Part shown: positions 6,969 through 12,761 of the stretch, piece after piece
How the letters are laid out: the number at the start of each line of letters is the position of its first letter
Numbering within the stretch: the stretch's first letter is position 1
DNA from: Candidatus Omnitrophota bacterium
GTDB taxonomy: Bacteria; Omnitrophota; Gorgyraeia; 2-01-FULL-45-10
Assembly (NCBI GenBank): GCA_030695725.1
Contig: JAUYPN010000039.1
Coordinates: forward strand, 1 to 12,761
DNA: 12,761 nt
Direction: 5' to 3'
Made by a program: the position numbers and the translations under genes
Notes under the pieces: generated by a model
Database searches by the model: none
The model's input: only the letters and a program-made list of their open reading frames with translations
Told to the model about the DNA's origin: nothing

Positions 6969-8315
6969 TTCTTTAATGACTTCTTCCATCTTCATCGCGC
7001 GCGAACCCTTCACGAGGACGGCGTCGCCGGAGTCCATGGATCTTTTCAATATATCGGCGATCTCCTTCCTGTTCGAACAATGCCATACCCTGTTCTTATC
7101 CATGCCGCATTCCAATGCGCGCGATGACGTATGACGAGAGAGGTCTCCGAAGGTGATCAGCCCGCTAAAACCCGACTTCGCTATCGTCTCTCCGATCATG
7201 CTATGAAAATCTCTCTCGGCCTGGCCCAATTCGAGCATGTCCGCGCTCACCATCCACCTTCCTTTTGCGGGATACCCGGCAAGGGCTTCTATCGCGGACT
7301 TCATGGACAAAGGATTTGAATTGTATGCATCATCTATGACTGTGACGTCTCCGACCCGTCTGGCATTAAGCCTCATATTGGCGGGCGAATATTCCGATAA
7401 AGCTTTTTTTGTGGCCAAGTAGCTTATGTCGAAACTATACGCAACCGCTATCGCCGCCAGAGCGTTATACACATTATGCGTACCGATTAGAGAGAGTGTA
7501 AAATTCGACCTGTCGTTTAAAATGAACCTTATACCGGTCCCGTTGGATGAAACTCCGGAGGCCTGGAAATCGTTAATGGCATTAAAACCAAACCTCATGA
7601 GCCTGAATACCTTGCTCTTTATCGTCGATAGATATTCGTCATCCCCGTTGATGACGATGAGAGAGTCCCTGTTCAATGTTTCCAATATCTCTCTCTTAGC
7701 CGCAAAAACGCCTTTAATATCCCTTAGAAATTCCAGATGAGACGGCCCTATATTGGTGATGACGGCAACGGTCGGCGAGGCTATCTCTGCAAGAAGGCGT
7801 ATTTCGCCGTGATGATTCGTGCCCATCTCTACAACGCACATATCATGGGAATCGTTAAGCTTTAAAAGCGTTAACGGAACTCCGATATGATTATTCTTAG
7901 TCCCTTCGTTCTTCAGCACATTGAATTTGGACGAAAGCACTCCGGCCACCATATCTTTTACGGTGGTCTTCCCGTTAGATCCCGTAACTCCTATGACGGG
8001 GCCCTTGAATTTCTTTCTTCTATACCGCGCCAATCTTTGCAGCGCAACGGTCGTATCTCTTACTTGTATAATCGTTTTACCGTGAACTGTGGACCGTTGA
8101 CCGTGGACCGTAACGAATGCACCTATAGCGCCTTTTTTAAACGCCTCGCCTGTAAAATCCTCACCGTTAAAATTATTACCCTTCAACGGGAGGAAGAGGT
8201 CTCCCTCTTTTATCGTCCTCGAATCGGTTGATATTTTAGAAAGGTCTATATCGGTTTCGGGCCCTCCCGAGACCATCCTTCCTCCGGTTGCTTTTATTAT
8301 CTCACCTATCTTCAT
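6951..8315 (-). CDS. murF: UDP-N-acetylmuramoyl-tripeptide--D-alanyl-D-alanine ligase MurF
   Basis: Cytoplasmic ATP-dependent ligase that adds the D-Ala-D-Ala dipeptide, completing the UDP-MurNAc-pentapeptide. It has 454 residues. The N-terminal domain has STDSRTIKEGDLFLPLKG (29-46). The ATP loop is GVTGSNGKTTVKD (109-121), followed by NEGTKNNHIGVPLTLL (136-151), the MurF hallmark, then VVEMGTNHHGEI (161-172) and NIGPSHLEF (188-196). Lys207 in FAAKREIL is the likely carbamylated Lys. The C-terminal domain has DDAYNSNPLSM (about 324-334) and VLVKGSRAMKME near the end. Two oddities: residues about 69-81 (TVHGQRSTVHGKT) are encoded by an in-frame heptamer repeat at the end of the N-terminal domain, and the last five residues come from another repeat. 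No frame break is seen. The ATG overlaps the murE stop (ATGA). Confidence 0.97.
   Translation of the reverse strand: MKIGEIIKATGGRMVSGGPETDIDLSKISTDSRTIKEGDLFLPLKGNNFNGEDFTGEAFKKGAIGAFVTVHGQRSTVHGKTIIQVRDTTVALQRLARYRRKKFKGPVIGVTGSNGKTTVKDMVAGVLSSKFNVLKNEGTKNNHIGVPLTLLKLNDSHDMCVVEMGTNHHGEIRLLAEIASPTVAVITNIGPSHLEFLRDIKGVFAAKREILETLNRDSLIVINGDDEYLSTIKSKVFRLMRFGFNAINDFQASGVSSNGTGIRFILNDRSNFTLSLIGTHNVYNALAAIAVAYSFDISYLATKKALSEYSPANMRLNARRVGDVTVIDDAYNSNPLSMKSAIEALAGYPAKGRWMVSADMLELGQAERDFHSMIGETIAKSGFSGLITFGDLSRHTSSRALECGMDKNRVWHCSNRKEIADILKRSMDSGDAVLVKGSRAMKMEEVIKELSCKP
8080..8114. repeat. Degenerate 7-base tandem repeat inside the murF coding sequence
   Basis: Five consecutive heptamers on the plus strand, consensus CCGTGGA: CCGTGAA, CTGTGGA, CCGTTGA, CCGTGGA, CCGTAAC. 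Read through in the murF frame, the array gives a low-complexity TVHGQRSTVHGKT segment between the conserved GAIGAFV strand and the IIQVRDT strand. MurF proteins normally have a short variable loop there, so the array probably sits in a tolerated surface loop. It shares the 7-base period, but not the sequence, of the repeat at 6913-6968. Confidence 0.8.
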
Positions 8316-9775
8316 ATTATCCTCTTGAGTATGGACTTGGCGACGGCGCAGTCATCGAAAGGCACCGCCCTCTCTTTCATGATCTGATATTTTTCATGCC
8401 CTTTGCCCGCTATCACTACAACATCGCCTTTCGAAGCCATCCGGAGCGCCTTATTGATAGCTTCCCGCCTGTTCTCGACCAGATCATAATTTGAAAATTT
8501 GCCGCGGATCCCGGACTCTATCTGGGATATTATCGCGGATGGGTCTTCGAATCTCGGGTTATCGGAGGTTACGATGACGCTGTCAGAGAGCCTGCAAGCC
8601 GCGTTTCCCATCAGCGGCCTCTTCGCGCTATCCCTGTTTCCGCCGCATCCGAAGACGGTTATTATATTTCTATCCGGCACCACCTCTCTTAAAAGGCTTA
8701 ATACATTATGGAGCGCGTCTTCGGTATGGGCATAGTCCACAAAGACCCTGAACTCTTGCCCGACATCTATAAGTTCCAGCCTCCCGGGAACCGCTCTGAA
8801 CGATTCGATCCCTTTTTTTATTGCGCCGAGAGGTATCTTTAAAGCTATCGCGGCGGCTGTGCTGGCCAAAATATTCGAAATATTGTGCCGACCTATGAGT
8901 TTCGTCGAGACCGCGAATGACCCCTTGGGCGTTTTGATACTGAAGGACGTGCTATCCACCGAAAGCCTGATCCCGCTGGCCGCGATATCGGCTCTTTTGT
9001 CCAATCCATAGGTAAGCACCGTTCCTTTTATGAGGGCTCTTAAATCCGACACCATACGGTCGTCGTTATTTAATACGGCAACTGCGTGCTTTTTAAGTTT
9101 ACCAAACAATTTTGCTTTGGCATCAAAATATTTTTTTACCGTCTTATGGTAATCTAGGTGCTCTTTGGTGATGTTTGTAAATATTCCGACATCGAATAAG
9201 ACGCGGTCCACCCTGCCCTGGTCAAGCGAATGGCTTGATACCTCCATCAGGACATCCTTGACGCTGGCTTTAAGCATCCTGTCTAAAAGAGCCGTGAGCT
9301 CAAACGGGCCCGGGGTCGTATTCTTGGAGGGAAACTGCTTCTTCCCAATCCTGTAATTTATCGTTCCGATAACGCCGGAGGGCCTGCCGGCCTCTTTAAG
9401 GATATTCTCCATTATATAGGTTATCGTCGTTTTGCCGTTGGTCCCGGTGACGCCTGTGATCCTTAATTTTTCGGAAGGATTTCCGTAAAAGTTGGCGGCT
9501 ATCAACGGAGCGGCCGAGCGGGTATCTTTCACCATTATCTTGGTCACGCCTTCGGGCGCGTCAAAATCTTTTTCCGACACTATTACACCGGCTCCTTTTT
9601 TGATGGCGGTCCCTATGAATTTATACCCGTCAACGTTATATCCGCGCAGCGCTATGAAGAGATCGTTTCTACCAACTCTTCTCGAATCGTTCGTTATTCT
9701 TTTTACGGCGAGGCTGGAGATATCCCTGTCCGCTTTATACGACACCGCGCTCAAGAGATCTTTTAATTTGACCAT
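8312..9775 (-). CDS. murE: UDP-N-acetylmuramoylalanyl-D-glutamate--2,6-diaminopimelate ligase MurE
   Basis: Cytoplasmic ligase that adds the third peptide residue. It has 487 residues. Landmarks are ITNDSRRVGRNDLFIALRG (27-45) in the UDP-binding domain, the ATP loop GTNGKTT (111-117), NTTPGPFEL (152-160), MEVSSHSLDQGR (177-188) and TKEHLDYHKT (203-212). Lys220 in FDAKAKLF is the likely carbamylated Lys. VDYAHTEDAL (346-355) and FGCGGNRD (375-382) follow. DNPR at 405-408 is the motif that selects meso-diaminopimelate; Lys-adding MurE enzymes differ there. The wall peptide is therefore inferred to be DAP-type. The ATG follows the ftsI stop after five bases and has only a weak AGG ahead of it, suggesting coupled translation. 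The stop overlaps murF as ATGA. Confidence 0.98.
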   Translation of the reverse strand: MVKLKDLLSAVSYKADRDISSLAVKRITNDSRRVGRNDLFIALRGYNVDGYKFIGTAIKKGAGVIVSEKDFDAPEGVTKIMVKDTRSAAPLIAANFYGNPSEKLRITGVTGTNGKTTITYIMENILKEAGRPSGVIGTINYRIGKKQFPSKNTTPGPFELTALLDRMLKASVKDVLMEVSSHSLDQGRVDRVLFDVGIFTNITKEHLDYHKTVKKYFDAKAKLFGKLKKHAVAVLNNDDRMVSDLRALIKGTVLTYGLDKRADIAASGIRLSVDSTSFSIKTPKGSFAVSTKLIGRHNISNILASTAAAIALKIPLGAIKKGIESFRAVPGRLELIDVGQEFRVFVDYAHTEDALHNVLSLLREVVPDRNIITVFGCGGNRDSAKRPLMGNAACRLSDSVIVTSDNPRFEDPSAIISQIESGIRGKFSNYDLVENRREAINKALRMASKGDVVVIAGKGHEKYQIMKERAVPFDDCAVAKSILKRII

Positions 9776-9780
9776 AAAGC

Positions 9781-11493
9781 CTATTTTACCATACCCGGCC
9801 TAGTATCCTTCACATTAAGATACTTCAGCGATTCGTCCACAACATTTTTAAAGACCGGCGCGGAGACATCCCCGCCGAAATATACCGGATGAGGCTCATC
9901 GACGCATACCGCCACGGCGATAGCCGGTTTTCCCACGGGCGCAAAACCTATAAACGACGCCATGAACTTATCATGCGAATATATTCCACCCGGCGCGACC
10001 TTCTGCGCAGTCCCCGTTTTGCCTCCGGTACTGAAGTCTTCGACTTTCGCTTTTTTGCCGGTGCCGTTTTCGACGGCCCCCATAAGCAGGACTCTCATGC
10101 GATAAGCCGTCATCGGAGATATCGCCCTTCTTCTGACCTCGGGCCGGAACTCTTTTATCACCTCTCCGTTTTCACTCTCTATTCTTTTTACTATTCGCGG
10201 CTTTACTAAAAACCCGTTGTCCGCTATTACAGAGATGGCCGAGGCAAGCTGGATCGTGGTAGTCGTAACCTCCTGGCCCATTGGTATGGCAAGCATGCTG
10301 GTGGGGGTCCATCGGGACAGGGGCCTGTTCATACCGAGGACTTCACCGGGAAGGTCTATACCGGTCCTTTCGTAAAAACCGAATAACCTCATATACTTAT
10401 TCATCTTTTCGGGCCCCAAAAGGCTGGCCGCCTTCACCGTCCCTATATTGCTCGACATCTCTATGACTTCCCTGAACGTCATCACCCCGTGCGGCCTGTG
10501 GTCATGGAGAACTCTTCTTCCGACTTTCCATGCGCCATTCTCGCAGTCGAACTTGTCATTGAGATCAACGGCCTTCTCTTCCAGTATGGCGCTCGCCGTC
10601 ACTATCTTGAATACGCTCCCGGGTTCAAAAAAATCATTGACGGCCCTGTTCCTCACCGAATCTATCTGCCTCTTGGCCGGGTTATTGAGGTCAAAATTCG
10701 GAAAGTTGGCCAGCGCCAGTATGTCGCCGTTCTTCGGATCCATGACGACGATCGCCGCGCCCTTGGCGTGATACTTATCGTACATCTTATAGAGTTCGCG
10801 CTCCGCTATATTCTGGATGACTTCATCTATCGTGAGGACAAGATTGTAGCCGTTCTTCGGAGCCAGGAAATCCTCCCGGTAGGAATGGAGCAATTTTCTT
10901 TTGGCATCCTGGGTCGCCACAAGAAAACCTTCCTGCCCCTTCAGGTATCCGTCATAAAGCGCTTCGAGCCCCTCCTGCCCTTTGTTGTCGATATTGACGG
11001 ACCCTACAAGATGACATGCCGAACCGGCGTTGGGATAGAATCTCTTTGACTCATCGATGAAACCGACTCCCGTCAGATTAAATTTTTTGAGCGCGGCCGC
11101 TTCCTTGTTCGTGACCTTACGTTTTATCCATACGAAACCTTTGTCACGCGATAATCTCCCCGCCACAAAATCACTTTTTAAGTTCAATATGGCAGAAATT
11201 ATCTTTACAGCTTTTGCTTTGTCTTTTATCTCGCGCGGATTTGCGTAAACGGATATCCTGTTCAGGTTGACCGCGAGGACACGCATATTCCTGTCGAATA
11301 TCGTGCCTCGCTTCGGCTGGAGCTCGACCGACACTATATGTTCTTCGTTGGCTATCTTGTAGTAAAAGGAATGCTTTATTCCCTGCAGGTAAAAAAGGCG
11401 TATTAGCAGAAGGGATAGAGACAGCAGAAAGAAGAGGAATACAGATATCTGGCGAGCGCGAAAGGTTCCACTATGCACAAAATATAAATCCAT
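9781..11493 (-). CDS. ftsI: Septal peptidoglycan D,D-transpeptidase FtsI (class B PBP, PBP3-type)
   Basis: Bitopic membrane protein whose periplasmic domain cross-links glycan strands made by FtsW during septation. It has 570 residues. A short cytoplasmic N-terminus precedes one membrane span (about 16-36). The pedestal domain includes KRGTIFDRNMRVLA (61-74). The penicillin-binding domain has all three active-site motifs: SVFK (293-296, Ser293 nucleophile), SSN (347-349) and KTGT (492-495). No C-terminal PASTA domains are present, so it is FtsI-like rather than SpoVD or PBP2x with PASTA repeats. The ATG at 11493 has an AAGGA just upstream (spacing only about three bases), and an in-frame TAA stop lies shortly upstream, which excludes a longer protein. 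It is the one gene here preceded by a true spacer without a repeat. Confidence 0.97.
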   Translation of the reverse strand: MDLYFVHSGTFRARQISVFLFFLLSLSLLLIRLFYLQGIKHSFYYKIANEEHIVSVELQPKRGTIFDRNMRVLAVNLNRISVYANPREIKDKAKAVKIISAILNLKSDFVAGRLSRDKGFVWIKRKVTNKEAAALKKFNLTGVGFIDESKRFYPNAGSACHLVGSVNIDNKGQEGLEALYDGYLKGQEGFLVATQDAKRKLLHSYREDFLAPKNGYNLVLTIDEVIQNIAERELYKMYDKYHAKGAAIVVMDPKNGDILALANFPNFDLNNPAKRQIDSVRNRAVNDFFEPGSVFKIVTASAILEEKAVDLNDKFDCENGAWKVGRRVLHDHRPHGVMTFREVIEMSSNIGTVKAASLLGPEKMNKYMRLFGFYERTGIDLPGEVLGMNRPLSRWTPTSMLAIPMGQEVTTTTIQLASAISVIADNGFLVKPRIVKRIESENGEVIKEFRPEVRRRAISPMTAYRMRVLLMGAVENGTGKKAKVEDFSTGGKTGTAQKVAPGGIYSHDKFMASFIGFAPVGKPAIAVAVCVDEPHPVYFGGDVSAPVFKNVVDESLKYLNVKDTRPGMVK

Positions 11494-11506
11494 TATCCTT
11501 CGGCGC

Positions 11507-11549
11507 GGCCTATAGTTTATAGATGGCCTTGCTCAGGACAAGACCCTGA
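11507..11549 (-). other. Two possible hairpins in the 71-base ftsL-ftsI spacer
   Basis: Reading the minus strand, TCAGG and CCTGA (bases 11549-11545 and 11537-11533) can pair around a 7-base loop. Directly downstream GGCC...CTATA and TATAGGCC (11528-11507) can form a second stem with a small bulge. A weak promoter-like pair (TTGTCC at 11541-11536 and ACTATA at 11516-11511, 19 bases apart) overlaps them. Neither hairpin is followed by a U-tract, so an intrinsic terminator is unlikely. An internal promoter, RNA-processing site or simple chance are all possible. Confidence 0.25.
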
Positions 11550-11564
11550 ACATTGTCGAAAGGT

Positions 11565-11948
11565 CTATTTTTCTCTGGCGTGAACGTCCGGCCTGCCGCC
11601 GAGAAAATCAAATAGTTTAAATATTCCCGCCCTCTCTTCGAGGCCCGAGACTCTTAGGAGTCTGCTCGGCACACGAGAAGGATTCCTCGCCAGCCTTATT
11701 ACCTGGCCCCTCTTGGGATAGGATACCGATACTTTCCTTTCCAAAAGAACCTTCTCCAAACGGGAGGGCGATTCCAAGTTGGATATATTATATCGGAGTA
11801 CGCCTTTGCGGTCAAGCATCTCTTTAAGTTTTTTTTCTTTACAGTCTATTTCGTAACTTAACTTTACCAGCTCCACTTGCTGGTGAACATAGACCAAGGC
11901 TATGAGAGTAATTATCCCCAAAAGCGCGATATACTTAAAAAGCCTCAT
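11565..11948 (-). CDS. ftsL: Cell division protein FtsL-like
   Basis: Small bitopic protein of 127 residues: a very short cytoplasmic N-terminus (MRLFKY), one membrane span (about 7-24), then a charged, probably coiled-coil segment (about 26-60, VELVKLSYEIDCKEKKLKEMLDRKG) and a basic periplasmic tail. FtsL diverges too fast for motif-based recognition. The call rests on size, topology and its place between rsmH and ftsI, where ftsL always sits in this cluster. In other bacteria FtsL joins FtsB and FtsQ and activates FtsW-FtsI. SPSRLEKVLLERKVSVSYP (61-79) resembles the region after the coil in FtsL proteins, where a conserved helix precedes a short strand. The ATG overlaps the rsmH stop (ATGA). 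The C-terminal tail after residue 100 has no recognisable motif. Confidence 0.85.
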   Translation of the reverse strand: MRLFKYIALLGIITLIALVYVHQQVELVKLSYEIDCKEKKLKEMLDRKGVLRYNISNLESPSRLEKVLLERKVSVSYPKRGQVIRLARNPSRVPSRLLRVSGLEERAGIFKLFDFLGGRPDVHAREK

Positions 11949-12761
11949 GACTGCTCTTCGATCCTTTCCGCAACCCTCAATTTGGCGCTTCTCGAGCGAG
12001 GATTTGCTATGATCTCCTCACGTTCCGGAATCAAAGGTTTTTTTGTTATAATTTTTAACACGCCCAACTTTGAATACCCCTTAAACGTGTTTTTTACTAT
12101 CCTGTCCTCAAGCGAGTGAAAGGATATCACGGCAATCCTGCCGCCCGTCTTTAACCAGAATACCGCGCTCTTCAGTGCCTCTTCAAGCGCGCCAAGTTCA
12201 TCGTTTACAAAGATCCTTATAGCCTGAAATGTGCGCGTCGCCGGATGTATCTTGATATTCCTGTACTTATACCCGACGGCTCTTTTAACTATTTCGGCAA
12301 GCTCTCCCGTGGTCTCGATGCGTTTGCGCTCGCGCGCATCCTTTATGAACCTCGCAACCCTGTTATGGAACCGCTCCTCTCCGAACTTTTCTATTATCTC
12401 GGAGAGCTTCTCTTCCTTATATCCGTTGACCACATCGTATGCTGCGATACCGGAACTCTTGTCCATCCTCATATCGAGCGGAGCATCCGATCTTATGCTG
12501 AAACCTCTCGACGCATCATCCAGCTGATACGAGGAGATCCCGATATCCAAGAGCACCGCGTCTACATTCTTTATATTCTGTATTTTAAGGATCCTGTCGA
12601 TATTCCTGAAGTTGTCATTGACGAGCGTAAAAGAACCGTTGAAATTTTTTAATCTCTCGGCCGCTATGACGAGCGCGTCCGGATCGGCATCTATGCCTAT
12701 GAGCCTTCCGTGGGGAAGTATATTCTTCAGTATCTCCTCCGAATGCCCCCCGCCGCCGACC
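11945..12761 (-). CDS. rsmH: 16S rRNA m4C1402 methyltransferase RsmH (5' end cut by window edge)
   Basis: SAM-dependent methyltransferase (formerly MraW) that N4-methylates C1402 of 16S rRNA in the ribosomal P site. About 271 residues are visible from base 12760, out of roughly 310 expected, so about 35 N-terminal residues lie outside the window. The visible part starts within the SAM-binding motif (VGGGGHSEEIL), then GRLIGIDADPDAL, VDAVLLDIGISSYQLDDASRGFS, PLDMRMD, HPATRTFQAIRIFVNDEL, a strongly conserved RsmH segment, and ISFHSLEDRIVK, ending with NPRSRSAKLRVAERI. A GTG at 12556 lies in the middle of the VLLDIG strand and is not a start. The stop overlaps ftsL. The gene is normally at the head of the dcw cluster, after mraZ when that is present. 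Confidence 0.97.
   Translation of the reverse strand, partial: VGGGGHSEEILKNILPHGRLIGIDADPDALVIAAERLKNFNGSFTLVNDNFRNIDRILKIQNIKNVDAVLLDIGISSYQLDDASRGFSIRSDAPLDMRMDKSSGIAAYDVVNGYKEEKLSEIIEKFGEERFHNRVARFIKDARERKRIETTGELAEIVKRAVGYKYRNIKIHPATRTFQAIRIFVNDELGALEEALKSAVFWLKTGGRIAVISFHSLEDRIVKNTFKGYSKLGVLKIITKKPLIPEREEIIANPRSRSAKLRVAERIEEQS

Noticed and set aside
8080..8114. Frameshift or pseudogene in murF caused by the repeat
   Set aside because: The reading frame continues through the array with conserved strands on both sides and all catalytic motifs downstream intact.
10489..11049. 186-codon plus-strand open frame opposite ftsI
   Set aside because: It lies wholly antisense to the conserved FtsI transpeptidase region and shows no motif or own start signal; it is a coding shadow.
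11945..12556. Shorter rsmH reading starting with GTG at 12556
   Set aside because: The frame continues to the window edge and encodes the SAM-binding GGGGHS and GIDADP segments, so the gene is longer and truncated by the window.

Overview
The window is one uninterrupted block of the bacterial division and cell-wall (dcw) gene cluster. Every gene lies on the minus strand, so transcription runs from base 12761 towards base 1. In transcription order the genes are rsmH (5' end cut by the window edge), ftsL, ftsI, murE, murF, mraY, murD, ftsW, murG, murC and murB. The first codons of an unidentified downstream gene may follow at the left edge. This is the classical gene order also seen in Proteobacteria. 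All the catalytic motifs I looked for are present, apart from one substituted histidine in MurG.

Organism: a diderm-type bacterium is the natural reading. MurE carries the DNPR motif of meso-diaminopimelate-adding enzymes, and ftsL, ftsI and ftsW sit among the mur genes. The Ile codon ATA is strongly preferred: in the 5' part of rsmH that I translated by hand, ATA occurs 7 times, ATC 3 times and ATT not at all. Together with the scattered short-period degenerate repeats, this makes me lean towards a Candidatus Omnitrophota-like lineage. That is an inference without any database search; Elusimicrobiota, Nitrospirota or deltaproteobacterial relatives are not excluded.

How the genes work together: MurC, MurD, MurE and MurF add L-Ala, D-Glu, meso-DAP and D-Ala-D-Ala in turn to UDP-MurNAc, which MurB makes by reducing UDP-GlcNAc-enolpyruvate. 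MraY moves the product onto undecaprenyl phosphate (lipid I), and MurG adds GlcNAc (lipid II). FtsW polymerises glycan strands and FtsI cross-links them at the septum, with FtsL as their membrane-anchored regulator. RsmH methylates 16S rRNA and is the usual first gene or second gene of this cluster.

Packing is extremely tight. Most junctions are 4-base ATGA or GTGA overlaps, a 1-base TAATG overlap, or gaps of 2 to 5 bases, and murB starts 32 bases inside murC. Only two real spacers exist: 71 bases between ftsL and ftsI (two possible hairpins) and 50 bases between murF and mraY (filled by a repeat). No stretch over 300 bases lacks a gene, and I see no tRNA, rRNA, CRISPR array, insertion sequence or convincing terminator.

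The least ordinary content is three short-period tandem repeats at or inside essential genes. A degenerate 7-base repeat lies in-frame within murF (8080-8114). A different degenerate 7-base repeat forms the murF C-terminus, its stop codon and the murF-mraY spacer (6913-6968). An 8-base repeat begins at the 3' end of murB and runs off the window (1-34). No new enzymatic system was found.
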